A stretch of 64,000 nt of DNA from Desulfopila inferna (GTDB taxonomy: Bacteria > Desulfobacterota > Desulfobulbia > Desulfobulbales > Desulfocapsaceae). Below, in pieces: positions 33,312 through 43,354 of this stretch. The number at the start of each line of letters is the position of its first letter. Positions within the stretch are counted from its first letter, which is position 1. A model generated the notes under the pieces. It worked only from the letters and a program-made list of their open reading frames with translations, was not told where the DNA came from and made no database searches. The DNA lies in assembly GCF_016919005.1 (NCBI RefSeq), contig NZ_JAFFQE010000003.1, forward strand, positions 62,001 to 126,000, read 5' to 3'. A program made the position numbers and the translations under genes.

Positions 33312-35837
33312 ATGAGCCAATCTATTTTACCCTATGTTTCCAAGCCCGGGCGCTACCTGGGAGAAGAGTTCAACTCCATAAAAAAGCAATGGCGGCAGGC
33401 GGATGTCCACTTTGCCCTGATCTTTCCCGATCTCTATGAAATAGGAATGTCCCACTTTGGTTTGCAGATACTCTACCATCTCCTCAATCGTGAGGAAAAG
33501 GTGGTGGCAGAGCGATGCTTCTGCCCGGACCTGGATGCCGAAAAGGTGATGGAGGAGAAGGGATTGTCTCTCCTTTCTCTGGAGTCGGCGACACCGCTTT
33601 CCTCCTTTGACGTCCTCGGCATCACTCTCCCTTACGAGCTTTGCTACACCAATATTCTCACCATCCTCAAGCTCAGCGCCATCCCTTTTTACAGCCGGGA
33701 TCGCGATGAATCCCATCCACTTATCCTCGGAGGCGGTTCCTGTTCGATGAATCCTGAACCTGTTGCGGATTTTTTCGATGCGATTCTGCTGGGAGATGGA
33801 GAAGAGGCCATCATCGAAATTGCGGGGGTGATCAGGGATGGGAAGAAAACAAATATAAAGCGAAGCGCCCTGCTCGGCAAACTAGCTGAAATTAAGGGAG
33901 TATATATTCCAGCTCATTTCCAACCGGAATATGACAAAGACCACCTGATTACCAAAATAGGCGAAGCAGCAGCTCATGCCGGCAGCGTGGAAAGAAGAAT
34001 CGTCGCCGATCTCGATGATGTCTCCCACCTGTGCAACCCTCTGGTTCCCAATGCGAAAATTGTTCACGATCGGCTCGGTGTGGAAATCGCTCGAGGCTGC
34101 ACCAGGGGCTGCCGGTTCTGTCAGGCAGGAATGATCTACAGACCAGTCAGGGAAAGAACGGTTGAGCAGATTATGAAGCTCGCTGAAAAAGGAATAGAGC
34201 GTTCCGGTTTCGAAGAACTCGCCCTCCTCTCTCTTTCAACCGGCGACTATTCCTGCATCGACGACCTGCTTCCGGAACTGATGGATAAATTTGCTGAACG
34301 CTATGTCTCCGTATCCATGCCCTCCATGCGGGTGGGCACCCTTTCCCAGCCTGTCATGGATCAGATAAAGAGGGTGAGAAAAACAGGTTTTACCGTTGCC
34401 CCCGAGGCGGGCAGCGAACGATTGCGGCAAGTAATAAATAAAGGCATCACCGAGGATGACCTTCTGAAAACCTGCAAAGATGCCTGCAGTATGGGCTGGA
34501 AAGGCATAAAGCTGTATTTTATGATCGGCCTGCCTACTGAAACGCTCGAGGATGTCGAGGCCATTGCCGCCCTTGCCCGAAAAACCAAAGAGGCGACCAG
34601 CTCCGCCGGAAACCGGCGAATGCAGGTGACCACCAGCGTCGGCACATTTGTCCCCAAACCCCATACTCCCTTTCAATGGGAAAGACAGCTGTCTCTGGAA
34701 GAGAGTCGGGAAAGAATTTATCATCTGAAGAGGATTATGCCCTCAAAGGGTTCCAAATTGAAATGGCACAATCCCGAGATGAGTTTCCTTGAAGGTGTCT
34801 TTTCCCGCGGTGACCGACGACTGGCGCAGTTGATCGAGACCGCCTGGTCCAAGGGTGCCCGTCTGGACGGCTGGACGGAGCATTTCGATCTGGTAATCTG
34901 GCAGCAGGCCGCTCAGGGGTGCGATATAGACTTAACCGGTTATCTGCGGGCCAGGAACCATGATGAAATACTCCCCTGGCATCACCTCTCCAGTGGCATT
35001 GATCCGCAGTTTTTAAAAGATGAGCTGGAAAAGGCCCACAGCGGAGACTATACCCCGGATTGCCGCTACCATGGCTGCCGGAATTGCGGCTTATGTGATT
35101 TTGATGAAATCAAACCCATTGTTCACAAACGAAGACAGCAGCCCGAAAAGCCATCACGACAACCCGAAAAAGTTCAAATCCCGCAGGAAGCCGATGCCCA
35201 TTTTAAATATATGGTGAGCTATTCCCGCAGAGGTAATATAAGTTATCTCGGACATCTGGAGATCCTTCAGTTACTTTTCAGGACATTACGCCGTGCCCGG
35301 ATCCGCACCAATTTCTCCAAAGGATTCAACCCCTCACCGAAAATTTCCTTTGGCGGAGCGCTTCCCGTGGGGATGCAAAGCGAGGCGGAGTTTTTCATCA
35401 TGGATTTGCCAAAACCCCTGAAGAATACTGCCGACACTGCTGCTCAACTGAATTCGTGCCTTCCGGAAGGCCTTCAGGTGCATGATATCAGACTTCATTC
35501 CGGCAAGATACCACAGAGCGTCGTTACCTCCTACACTGTGACCCTGCCCCGGGAATTAACCCATGATGAAATTATGGCGAAGGATACCTTCCTGGATTCA
35601 GAACATTTCCTTATAAAGCGTAAAAGAAAAGGTCTGGAAAAGGAGATAGACATTCGTCCGCTTGTAGAAGATATAGCCACGGTCAATGAAAAGACCCTGC
35701 GGTTCCGGATAAAATCCACTGCTGGAACTCCGGGCATCAAGGTCCAGGAGGCTCTTGCACACATTCTTTCCTGGCGGCAGGAGGAACTTATTGAAATCAG
35801 GATTGTCAAAGCATCCTGGTCGGATTTGAATGAATAA
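33312..35837 (+). CDS. B12-binding radical SAM protein fused to DUF2344 (TIGR03960/TIGR03936 type)
   Basis: 841 residues. An N-terminal cobalamin-binding-like region has FALIFPDLYEIGMSHFGLQI and GGGSCSMNPEPVADFFDAIL, the core has RGCTRGCRFCQAG with cluster cysteines around 263-270, and a C-terminal domain (about 640-841) with MVSYSRRGNISYLGHLEILQ is DUF2344. Two-part proteins with these domains are widespread in Firmicutes and deltaproteobacteria, usually near ribosome or RNA genes; a tRNA or ribosome modification has been suggested for the family but I cannot support one. A single gene here carries both parts. Confidence 0.88.
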   Translation: MSQSILPYVSKPGRYLGEEFNSIKKQWRQADVHFALIFPDLYEIGMSHFGLQILYHLLNREEKVVAERCFCPDLDAEKVMEEKGLSLLSLESATPLSSFDVLGITLPYELCYTNILTILKLSAIPFYSRDRDESHPLILGGGSCSMNPEPVADFFDAILLGDGEEAIIEIAGVIRDGKKTNIKRSALLGKLAEIKGVYIPAHFQPEYDKDHLITKIGEAAAHAGSVERRIVADLDDVSHLCNPLVPNAKIVHDRLGVEIARGCTRGCRFCQAGMIYRPVRERTVEQIMKLAEKGIERSGFEELALLSLSTGDYSCIDDLLPELMDKFAERYVSVSMPSMRVGTLSQPVMDQIKRVRKTGFTVAPEAGSERLRQVINKGITEDDLLKTCKDACSMGWKGIKLYFMIGLPTETLEDVEAIAALARKTKEATSSAGNRRMQVTTSVGTFVPKPHTPFQWERQLSLEESRERIYHLKRIMPSKGSKLKWHNPEMSFLEGVFSRGDRRLAQLIETAWSKGARLDGWTEHFDLVIWQQAAQGCDIDLTGYLRARNHDEILPWHHLSSGIDPQFLKDELEKAHSGDYTPDCRYHGCRNCGLCDFDEIKPIVHKRRQQPEKPSRQPEKVQIPQEADAHFKYMVSYSRRGNISYLGHLEILQLLFRTLRRARIRTNFSKGFNPSPKISFGGALPVGMQSEAEFFIMDLPKPLKNTADTAAQLNSCLPEGLQVHDIRLHSGKIPQSVVTSYTVTLPRELTHDEIMAKDTFLDSEHFLIKRKRKGLEKEIDIRPLVEDIATVNEKTLRFRIKSTAGTPGIKVQEALAHILSWRQEELIEIRIVKASWSDLNE

Positions 35838-36242
35838 ACGGCGGTAACATTACCTTGTCACCAGTGGTGATCTGATACGGAAATAACCACTACTTCGTCC
35901 CTGTTTTTTTCATTTACCTGATTCCCCTTAATCCTCAGCTCAAGGTCGGGACTACTCTTTTCACGGGTCTCTGCAGCCCGGACGGCTGCAGCGAAGCCCC
36001 CATGGACGGGTTTATGGCGTCCCGATGAAAAGAGCAGTCCCGGCCTGGGCCGGAAAATGCTGAGTTTTAAGGGTAATCAGATTCATTTATTTATCAAAAT
36101 GTTGCCCGACAGACACCATCATGGTAGAAAGATATTTCAGTTCGATTGGAGCCAATAAAGCAAAAAATACTGTAAAACTGCTGGTTTTTAACTGTTTACT
36201 GAATAGTTACAAAATATTAACTGCTCTTAAAGAGGATTCCCG
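35838..36242. other. 405-base intergenic region with family B element
   Basis: Contains the complete family B palindrome at 35918-36080. The remaining 160 bases up to the ribosome site AAAGAGGATTCCCG of the next gene are AT-rich and likely hold its promoter. Confidence 0.7.
35918..36080. repeat. family B palindromic element, complete copy
   Basis: 163 bp imperfect palindrome. Outer arms: CTGATTCCCCTTAATCCTCA and GAGTTTTAAGGGTAATCAG. Middle arms: GGTCGGGACTACTCTTTTCA and GATGAAAAGAGCAGTCCCGG. An inner hairpin lies in CTGCAGCCCGGACGGCTGCA. Nearly identical to 47191-47354. Confidence 0.88.
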
Positions 36243-37586
36243 ATGAATAAAAAGATAGTACTTCGTGATGATGAGATGCCCACGCAGTGGTATAACGTGG
36301 TGCCTGACATTCCCAATGGACTGCAGCCTCCCCTTGATCCGGAAACCAAGGAGCCCATGGGTCCCGAAAAACTCTCAGCCATTTTTCCCATGGGACTTCT
36401 GGAGCAGGAAATGTCTACAGCCAGATTTATCGATATTCCCGAGGAAGTATCGGACATACTCAAGATCTGGCGCCCGGCTCCACTGGTAAGGGCCTATAAT
36501 CTGGAACAGGCCCTGGGAACGAGATCAAAAATCTATTTTAAAAACGAAAGCGTCTCTCCGGTGGGATCGCATAAACCCAACAGTGCTGTCGCTCAGGCAT
36601 ATTACAACATGAAAGAAGGGGTGAAGCGCCTCACCACCGAAACCGGCGCCGGCCAGTGGGGTTGCGCCCTATCCTTTGCAACCAGCAAATTCGGACTGGA
36701 CTGCAAGGTCTATATGGTCCGGGTTTCATTCGACCAGAAACCCTATCGAAAATCAATGATGCACACCTATGGAGCGGAAATTGTCCCCAGCCCCAGCGAG
36801 CAGACCAACACAGGTAGAAGAATACTCAAGGAATATCCAGACACCCCGGGCTCTCTGGGAATAGCCATTTCAGAGGCACTGGAAGATGCCGCCACTCGTG
36901 ATGACACCAAATATGCCCTCGGCTCGGTGTTGAACCATGTTGTTCTCCATCAGTCGATCATAGGCCTGGAGACCAAGAAACAACTGGAAATAGCAGGAGA
37001 TTATCCAGATGTGATTATCGGCTGCTGCGGCGGCGGTTCAAACTTCGCCGGACTGATGGTGCCCTTTGTTCCCGATTATCTTGAGGGCAAAAAAATCCGT
37101 TTTGTCGGGGTCGAACCTGCCTCCTGTCCTTCGCTTACCATGGGAAAACTGGCCTACGATTTTGGTGATGTTGCCGGAACCACTCCGCTCCTCTACATGT
37201 ATACCCTGGGACACGACTTCATTCCCCCGGGAATTCATGCCGGTGGACTGCGTTATCATGGGATGGCGCCGATTGTTTCCGCTCTTGTGAGGGAGAAAAT
37301 GATCGAGCCCATCAAGGTTCACCAATTGGAGTGTTTCGAGGCCGGCGTATTGTTTGCCAAAACGGAAGGAATAATCCCCGCCCCCGAAACCTGTCATGCC
37401 ATTCGCGGCGCAATAATCGAAGCAACGCGCGACCTCAAGGAAGAAAAGACTATTCTCTTTAACTTTTCGGGGCATGGATTGATCGATATGGGTTCATACG
37501 ACAAATACTTCTCCGGAGAACTGCAGAATTATGACTACCCGGAAGAGCAGATTCTCAAATCCATGGCAAACCTGCCCAGGATCTGA
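36243..37586 (+). CDS. tryptophan synthase beta-like enzyme, TrpB2 type
   Basis: PLP-dependent enzyme of 447 residues, longer than TrpB1 and with the TrpB2 pattern. The PLP lysine lies in [15 protein letters not shown]; the phosphate-binding glycine loop is [12 protein letters not shown]. TrpB2 makes tryptophan from indole and serine, or salvages indole, without the TrpA partner; no trpA is near. A RBS AAAGAGGATTCCCG precedes the ATG. It might serve a different beta-replacement. Confidence 0.88.
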   Translation: MNKKIVLRDDEMPTQWYNVVPDIPNGLQPPLDPETKEPMGPEKLSAIFPMGLLEQEMSTARFIDIPEEVSDILKIWRPAPLVRAYNLEQALGTRSKIYFKNESVSPVGSHKPNSAVAQAYYNMKEGVKRLTTETGAGQWGCALSFATSKFGLDCKVYMVRVSFDQKPYRKSMMHTYGAEIVPSPSEQTNTGRRILKEYPDTPGSLGIAISEALEDAATRDDTKYALGSVLNHVVLHQSIIGLETKKQLEIAGDYPDVIIGCCGGGSNFAGLMVPFVPDYLEGKKIRFVGVEPASCPSLTMGKLAYDFGDVAGTTPLLYMYTLGHDFIPPGIHAGGLRYHGMAPIVSALVREKMIEPIKVHQLECFEAGVLFAKTEGIIPAPETCHAIRGAIIEATRDLKEEKTILFNFSGHGLIDMGSYDKYFSGELQNYDYPEEQILKSMANLPRI

Positions 37587-37622
37587 TTTTCCGCCCCCGC
37601 ACCCTCCCCGGAGTCGCCGGTT

Positions 37623-38873
37623 ATGCTGAAAGTGCACAACCAACCATCATTGGCAAAGAGGACCGGTCTGGTCCTCTTTTGCCTGCTCTGCAGTGTAATC
37701 TTATCCGCGATGCCTTTAGATGCCGTCGAGATTGAAGGTTTCGGTTCCCTTATCGCCAATGGAGGATATGCGCTGCAGTTAGCAGATGAGGTTGTCCTCT
37801 CCGGCAATTCCGATACCTCCTATATTCCGGCATCCACCATCAAAGTGCTGACATCGCTTATGGCGCTGGAGATCCTCGGTCCGGAGTATCGTTTTGTCAC
37901 CCGCTTTTTTATTGATCCCGACAAGATGCTCTATATCCAAGGGGAAGGTGATCCCTTTCTTACCTCGGAAATGGTAACCCGGATGGCGGTGCAATTAAAA
38001 AATTCGGGTATTACCGAAGTCGAAACAATCGTGCTTGACGATAGCGCCTTCACTCTGGAAACTCCTCCTCCGGGATCCACCGGAACCAGCAATCCCTATG
38101 ACGCCCACAACAGCGCCCTGGCTGTTAATTTTAACGCTCTTCCCTTTAAAGTAACCGCAGATAGCAGGGTGCTTGCCGCCGAAAAGCAGACACCTCTTCT
38201 GCCGATGATGGAAGATCTGGGCCGAAATTATCCGGCAGGAAATTATCGGGTCAACGTCAGCGGTTTTCCCTCAGGGAAAAATCACTCCAACATCCTGCGC
38301 TATTCAGGAGAACTGATTACAACGCTGTTCACCTTGCAGGGAATAAAGATAAACAACGGGTTCAAAAAAGGCACAACTCCACGGGAGGCTCGGTCAATCC
38401 TGGTCTATGAATCAGAAAAAGATGTTGCCGAACTGGTTCGTCTCTGCCTCTTTTTTTCCAATAATTTTATTGCCAATCAACTCTATCTCAGCTGCGGCGC
38501 ACGGATTCACGGATTTCCGGCTACCTGGGAAAAGGCAGGCAGAGCCGCCCGGGAATATATAACTCTGCAGCTTCAGCTGCAACCGGAGGAAATTCATATG
38601 GAAGACGGTTCCGGACTTTCCACTGATAACAGGATCTCACCGGCTGCGATGCTAACCGTCTTAAACAGGTTCATGCCATATGCGACCCTTATGAAAAGAC
38701 AGGAAGACACTTATCTCAAATCGGGAACACTGACCGGAGTCTATTGTTATGTGGGCTATTTCGGGACGGTCGGCAATTTCTCTCCTTTCGTTTTCTTCCT
38801 CAACCAGATGCACAACAACAGGGAATTACTTCTCCACCTTCTGAGAAAAGAATATTTGGACACTTTTTTTTGA
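37623..38873 (+). CDS. dacB: D-alanyl-D-alanine carboxypeptidase/endopeptidase, PBP4-like (S13)
   Basis: Periplasmic enzyme that trims or cleaves peptidoglycan peptide cross-links. 416 residues with an N-terminal signal (TGLVLFCLLCSVILSA). The active-site motifs of serine penicillin-binding proteins are SxxK in PASTIKVLT (S71, K74), SxN in FFSNNFIANQ, and KSG in LKSGTLTG. Shorter than E. coli DacB, as in many S13 proteins lacking the insert domain. It follows the trpB-type gene by 36 bases. Confidence 0.88.
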   Translation: MLKVHNQPSLAKRTGLVLFCLLCSVILSAMPLDAVEIEGFGSLIANGGYALQLADEVVLSGNSDTSYIPASTIKVLTSLMALEILGPEYRFVTRFFIDPDKMLYIQGEGDPFLTSEMVTRMAVQLKNSGITEVETIVLDDSAFTLETPPPGSTGTSNPYDAHNSALAVNFNALPFKVTADSRVLAAEKQTPLLPMMEDLGRNYPAGNYRVNVSGFPSGKNHSNILRYSGELITTLFTLQGIKINNGFKKGTTPREARSILVYESEKDVAELVRLCLFFSNNFIANQLYLSCGARIHGFPATWEKAGRAAREYITLQLQLQPEEIHMEDGSGLSTDNRISPAAMLTVLNRFMPYATLMKRQEDTYLKSGTLTGVYCYVGYFGTVGNFSPFVFFLNQMHNNRELLLHLLRKEYLDTFF

Positions 38874-39012
38874 CCAGCGCCGCAGTACTGCGGACAGCCG
38901 ACCGGGACATCTCTTCTTAGATATTATCTGTTTGAAAAATGATTTTTCCGTGGTATTTTGAATATTTCAAGCGTTTGCATATCTTTTTTTAGCTTTACCA
39001 CAGGAGATTTCA

Positions 39013-39336
39013 GTGTCACCAATTCGCATAGTATTCAGTTTGCCGCCAACCCTGCTGTTACTTTCATCTTTCCTCGTACTGGGTGGGTGCAGTGCTCCGG
39101 AAGGTAATATTACCGACGGCAAAAGGTGGTATAGCATGCATAATTGCCATGCCTGCCACGGCCAAAACGGAAATGACGGAAGAGCGCCCAATATTGCCGG
39201 CCTCGATATGAGCTATCGCGCATTTCTAAGCCGGCTCAGAGAGACGGAGACGGCAGTTATGCCACGGTACCCTAAAGAAAAAATCAATGATCAGGACGCT
39301 GCCGATATTCTCGTTTATCTGAAAAGTCTTGACTGA
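39013..39336 (+). CDS. small lipoprotein cytochrome c (class I)
   Basis: 107-residue monohaem cytochrome c. The signal has the lipobox LVLGGC, then the haem site CHACH, with likely distal Met in AVMPRYP. The start is a GTG at 39013 preceded by CAGGAGATTTCA. It would act in periplasmic electron transfer from a membrane-anchored position. Not part of an obvious oxidase or reductase operon here. Confidence 0.85.
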   Translation: MSPIRIVFSLPPTLLLLSSFLVLGGCSAPEGNITDGKRWYSMHNCHACHGQNGNDGRAPNIAGLDMSYRAFLSRLRETETAVMPRYPKEKINDQDAADILVYLKSLD

Positions 39337-39660
39337 TCAGTGGCATCATTCTTCTTTTCTCACCCTGCCGGCGCCATTAATCCAATGGCAGCCTATATCG
39401 CTTCTCGACTCCTATAGCATGCCTTGTAATTAGCAGACTGCGGTACTGGCTGTTATGCATCGTCAACCGCACAATTGCCCTTGCAAAAGCGCAATCAAAT
39501 GCCTATAAGGCAGAGATACGATTCAGTAGTTGAGCAATCCCTTTGTTTTCTCTGCCGTAATAGGGTACATTAGTACCTTCTTGTTTTTTTCTGGAAAGGG
39601 GTCAGCCAGGGGATTTGAATTCTCCGACCCGTCTGCATCGCTATCAACCTATCTACATAT
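39337..39660. other. 324-base intergenic region
   Basis: No gene, repeat family member or riboswitch recognised. A weak hairpin GGGTACATTAGTACC followed by a T-rich run near 39560-39590 might be a terminator. Confidence 0.4.
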
Positions 39661-40551
39661 ATGACAGAATCACATTACTCACGCATAGAAAAGAATATCG
39701 ACACATTTCCTTCGCTTCCCTCTACGGTCGCTGAAGTAATGAACGTGGTGAACAATCCCGAGAGTTCGGCCAAAGAACTGACCCAGGCCATACTCCCCGA
39801 TCAGTCAATGTGTGTTGCCATACTCAAAATTGCCAACTCCGCCCTGTACGGCAGACCGAAAAAGGTAAGCTCCCTGGAGACGGCTATAACCGTTCTTGGC
39901 TTCGATGAAATCGAGAATATCGTCCTGAGCAAATCGGTTCTCAATGCATTTGGTGCGGTGTTCCAGAGAAATGATACAATTATAAGCGATTTCTGGGATC
40001 ACTCTTTTACTTGCGCCCTGGCGGGAAAGATTATCGCCGAACATTTCTCCATTACCGCTCCCGGACGCTTTTTCATCGGCGGCCTGATCCATGATATCGG
40101 TAAGCTCGCCATGCTCCTGACTTTTCCGGAGGAATATTCTGCAGAGAAATGGTTAAGCGGCTTTTCATCGGCGGAAAAACTGGAAGAGGAACAACGGCTG
40201 TTTGGCATCACCCACCAGGAAGTTGGAGGCAGACTCCTGGAAAAATGGAATTTTCCCGAGCAACTGGTCAATGCGCTGCAATATCATCACCGTCCTGATG
40301 ATTCTCAGCAAAATCTGGGGTTCCCGATTATTGTTCAGCTGGCCGATGTGCTTTCCTATATTTGCTGCACCAGGGAAAAAGAAGAAGTAATCAACATTGA
40401 GATGAGCATCAGAGAACTTATTCCAGGGATCGAGACAACCTGGAACAACCATAAGCTCTCCTGGGAGAGTCTACGGCTGGAAATGTGGTATAACTGGGTA
40501 GTTATCGAACGAAAGCACGGCAGTTCGATATTGGCTATCCTTGCCTATTAA
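39661..40551 (+). CDS. HDOD-domain signalling protein
   Basis: 296 residues occupied by one HDOD domain, beginning with TFPSLPSTVAEVMNVVNNP and the segment LKIANSALYGRPKKVSSLET. HD-like histidine and aspartate remain in IGGLIHDIGKLAML. HDOD proteins regulate chemotaxis, motility and stress circuits by protein contacts; the catalytic activity is usually absent. No partner domain is fused. It lies alone between repeats. Confidence 0.88.
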   Translation: MTESHYSRIEKNIDTFPSLPSTVAEVMNVVNNPESSAKELTQAILPDQSMCVAILKIANSALYGRPKKVSSLETAITVLGFDEIENIVLSKSVLNAFGAVFQRNDTIISDFWDHSFTCALAGKIIAEHFSITAPGRFFIGGLIHDIGKLAMLLTFPEEYSAEKWLSGFSSAEKLEEEQRLFGITHQEVGGRLLEKWNFPEQLVNALQYHHRPDDSQQNLGFPIIVQLADVLSYICCTREKEEVINIEMSIRELIPGIETTWNNHKLSWESLRLEMWYNWVVIERKHGSSILAILAY

Positions 40552-40560
40552 CTTTGAGTT

Positions 40561-40602
40561 CTGATTACCCTTATCCTCATACTGAGTTTTCGGGGTAATC
40601 AG
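40561..40602. repeat. family B solo tip (42-base hairpin)
   Basis: CTGATTACCCTTATCCTCAT followed by ACTGAGTTTTCGGGGTAATC and AG: just the outer arms of the family B palindrome with the inner 120 bases missing. Located between convergent genes, where it could act as a terminator. Confidence 0.75.
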
Positions 40603-40684
40603 ACTTCGAGTCTATTTCTGTGTATGGTCAGGTTTTATCAAAATACTTTCCGATGCATCGGAAGCAATATTGAGCTACTCTGAA

Positions 40685-41425
40685 TTATTCCACAACCGGT
40701 ATTTCTCGTATTTTCTCGATTTTCTCAACCAATGTATCAACAGCAAGTCCCATGATCAGTCTGCCCTTCTCCGGAGATGCCAGCCAAGACGCGGCGCCCA
40801 TTCTGCCATCAGGAAAAACTTTACGCATCTCCTCTGCTGTCAACGGCCAATAATATTGCTTATCTTTAAATTGTTTTTCCTCGACCTCTTTCTCGGCAAA
40901 AGCATCAGGACGAAGGAGCATAGTCAGAGAAATTTCCGACGGCGTGGCATGACTGCCGTCCCGGCCATCGAAGAGTTCCTGCACCAGGTCGATCTCCTTG
41001 AGTCCCTCATACCAGGCAAAAAGAGCGAAATGGCCGGCTGTGCCTCTCATTTTGATCTCCTGAAATGCGGTTTCGATTGCGTTTTTATTGCCGCCATGAC
41101 CATTGATAAAAAATATTCTGGAAAAGCCGTGGTGAACAAAAGAAAGACAGACGTCGACTATAACCTGGATGAAAGTGGTTGGAGCAAGGGTGGCGCTTCC
41201 CTTAAAATTCATATGATGTGGCGATACTCCATAGTTAATGGTGGGTGCGACAAGCAGATCCATTTTCTTGCCGACCTCCCTGGCCACCCCTTCAGCGGCA
41301 ATGAAATCGGTGCCGATGAGACCGTATTCACTATGCTGCTCGACTGAGCCAACCGGTATCAGAATGGTGTTTTTCTCTTTGAGATACGTTTCCACTTCCT
41401 TAAAAGAAAGATTTTCCAGCAGCAT
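40685..41425 (-). CDS. creatininase-family amidohydrolase
   Basis: 246 residues of the creatininase (CrnA/MftE/ArfB) family. PVGSVEQHSEYG holds the metal-binding Glu and His, and FFINGHGGNK carries the next ligand set. Members hydrolyse cyclic or N-formyl amides in creatinine breakdown, riboflavin/F420 routes or mycofactocin. Substrate not deducible here. Ribosome site GGAGGAGATTAC precedes ATG. It follows rfbC after 31 bases on the same strand. Confidence 0.85.
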   Translation of the reverse strand: MLLENLSFKEVETYLKEKNTILIPVGSVEQHSEYGLIGTDFIAAEGVAREVGKKMDLLVAPTINYGVSPHHMNFKGSATLAPTTFIQVIVDVCLSFVHHGFSRIFFINGHGGNKNAIETAFQEIKMRGTAGHFALFAWYEGLKEIDLVQELFDGRDGSHATPSEISLTMLLRPDAFAEKEVEEKQFKDKQYYWPLTAEEMRKVFPDGRMGAASWLASPEKGRLIMGLAVDTLVEKIEKIREIPVVE

Positions 41426-41456
41426 GTAATCTCCTCCATGTGTGAACGGTCAGGCA

Positions 41457-42008
41457 CTACCTGTATACCTGCGCATCCCTGAGCAGTTTTCCCGCACCAT
41501 CCTTTGCCGAGAGGACAGGCTCTTCCACCAGGGGCCAATCTATTGCGATATCAGGATCATTCCAGATGATACAGCACTCATGCTGCGGTGCATAATATTC
41601 GGTGGTCTTATAAAGAAACTCTGCCACCTCACTGAGGACAACGAAACCATGTCCAAACCCCGGGGGAATCCACAGTGATTTTTTGTTCTCGGCGCTCAAA
41701 TACTCACCAACCCATTTGCCGAAGGTGGGAGACTGTTTGCGCAGATCAACCGCCACATCGAATACCTCTCCGACCACGGTGCGAACGAGCTTCCCCTGAG
41801 CCTGTTCAATCTGATAATGGAGACCGCGCAGCACGCCATGCAATGAACGGGAGTGATTGCTTTGCACGAATTCACCTTCGAGTCCCGTCTCCTCCTGCCA
41901 TTGCCGCTTATTGAAGCTTTCGTAGAAGAAGCCACGTTCATCGCCGAAAACCTTGGGTTCGACCAGGAGAACTTCCGCTATTGCCGTGGGTGTAACTTTC
42001 ATAATCAT
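41457..42008 (-). CDS. rfbC: dTDP-4-dehydrorhamnose 3,5-epimerase
   Basis: 183 residues. Motifs: EPKVFGDERGFFYESFN, NHSRSLHGVLRGLHYQ with the catalytic His, and IPPGFGHGFVVLSE. Converts dTDP-4-keto-6-deoxyglucose to the rhamnose isomer for surface polysaccharide. The ATG overlaps the rfbB stop (ATGA), so the two are coupled. rfbA and rfbD are not in the window. Confidence 0.95.
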   Translation of the reverse strand: MIMKVTPTAIAEVLLVEPKVFGDERGFFYESFNKRQWQEETGLEGEFVQSNHSRSLHGVLRGLHYQIEQAQGKLVRTVVGEVFDVAVDLRKQSPTFGKWVGEYLSAENKKSLWIPPGFGHGFVVLSEVAEFLYKTTEYYAPQHECCIIWNDPDIAIDWPLVEEPVLSAKDGAGKLLRDAQVYR

Positions 42009-43096
42009 TTACCTATTTTTTGTCTGTTACCGTACATTTCCTGATAATACTCTCTGTAGGAACCGTCAACAACACCTTCGACCCACTGCTGATGATCGAG
42101 ATACCAGTCTATTGTCATTCTGATTCCCTTCTCGAAGCTGATCCTCGGCTGCCAGCCGATCTGTTCTGCAATCTTTCTGGCATCAATGGCATAACGCCGA
42201 TCATGTCCAAGACGGTCGGTCACATAGGTGATCAGTGATCGTCTGGCCGCCTTGGACGGTAGAAGGCCCAGCTTCTCGTCGAGCGTATCGCAGATAATCT
42301 CCACCACATCGATATTCTTTTTTTCATTGTTGCCGCCGATGTTATAGCAATTGCCGATTTTACCGTTTTCTATTACCGCGGCGATTGCCTCACAATGATC
42401 CTCAACGTAGAGCCAGTCCCGAATATTCTTGCCGTCTCCGTAGACCGGCAGCTCCCTGCCGTGCAGACCGTTGTGCAAAACCAGGGGAATCAGCTTCTCG
42501 GGAAATTGATAAGGACCATAGTTGTTGGAACAGTTGGTGATCATCACGGGCAGGCCATAGGTGTGATAGTAGGCATTAACCAGATGATCCGAGGATGCTT
42601 TTGAGGCGGAGTAAGGCGATCTGGGATCATAAGCGGTTGTCTCGGTAAAGAGACCGGTTTCTCCCAGCGATCCGTAAACTTCATCGGTGCTCACATGCAG
42701 AAAAAGCGGGTTGCCATCCGCTGAATTTCTCTCCACCCAGCTCTTCCGGGCGTTTTCCAGCAGGGTGAAAGTCCCAATAATATTTGTAGTTATAAAGTCA
42801 GCCGGTCCGGTGATGGATCGATCCACATGAGATTCCGCGGCAAAATGGACCACTGTGTTTATTTTTTCTTCAGTAAATATCTCTGCTATCCGCTCACTGT
42901 CGCAGATATCCCCCCTGATAAACCGATAGTTTTCCCCCTCCTCAATGCCAGCAAGGTTCTGCAGGTTGCCTGCATAGGTTAATTTATCCAGATTGATGAT
43001 GCGCCACTGTGGATACCGGTGATTGAGAAGTCTGATAAAATTAGCACCAATGAAACCACAGCCGCCGGTCACCAGGACTATTCTTTTAATTTTCAT
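42005..43096 (-). CDS. rfbB: dTDP-glucose 4,6-dehydratase
   Basis: 363-residue extended SDR. N terminus VLVTGGCGFIGANFIRLL (NAD binding), catalytic YSASKASSDHLV, and HFAAESHVDRSI. Makes dTDP-4-keto-6-deoxyglucose from dTDP-glucose, the first committed step to dTDP-rhamnose. Leads the leftward unit rfbB-rfbC-creatininase. Confidence 0.96.
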   Translation of the reverse strand: MKIKRIVLVTGGCGFIGANFIRLLNHRYPQWRIINLDKLTYAGNLQNLAGIEEGENYRFIRGDICDSERIAEIFTEEKINTVVHFAAESHVDRSITGPADFITTNIIGTFTLLENARKSWVERNSADGNPLFLHVSTDEVYGSLGETGLFTETTAYDPRSPYSASKASSDHLVNAYYHTYGLPVMITNCSNNYGPYQFPEKLIPLVLHNGLHGRELPVYGDGKNIRDWLYVEDHCEAIAAVIENGKIGNCYNIGGNNEKKNIDVVEIICDTLDEKLGLLPSKAARRSLITYVTDRLGHDRRYAIDARKIAEQIGWQPRISFEKGIRMTIDWYLDHQQWVEGVVDGSYREYYQEMYGNRQKIGK

Positions 43097-43281
43097 AAAT
43101 ATTCTCGGTTTTATGTTTGCATTCTGTATGAAAGAGCCCTATTGTGGCCTTTTGTATTTAGCTGATTAATACGATGTGTCGTAAATATTCTGCTTCTTTT
43201 TTCTCAAGGGCATTTTAAGTCTCCGCTTATCCCCATCGGATCATACTCTCAAGAGAATTTTTCCTTCAAAGCACTGCACTT

Positions 43282-43287
43282 TATAAT
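43282..43287 (+). promoter_or_regulatory. candidate -10 box upstream of prfC
   Basis: A perfect TATAAT lies 67 bases before the prfC start. The matching -35 region is poor (TTTTCC), so this is tentative. Confidence 0.25.
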
Positions 43288-43354
43288 AAGTCGAATACAG
43301 AAATTAAAGAAGTATTTTAAAGAACAACATTCCGCCAAACAATACCACTGAGAA

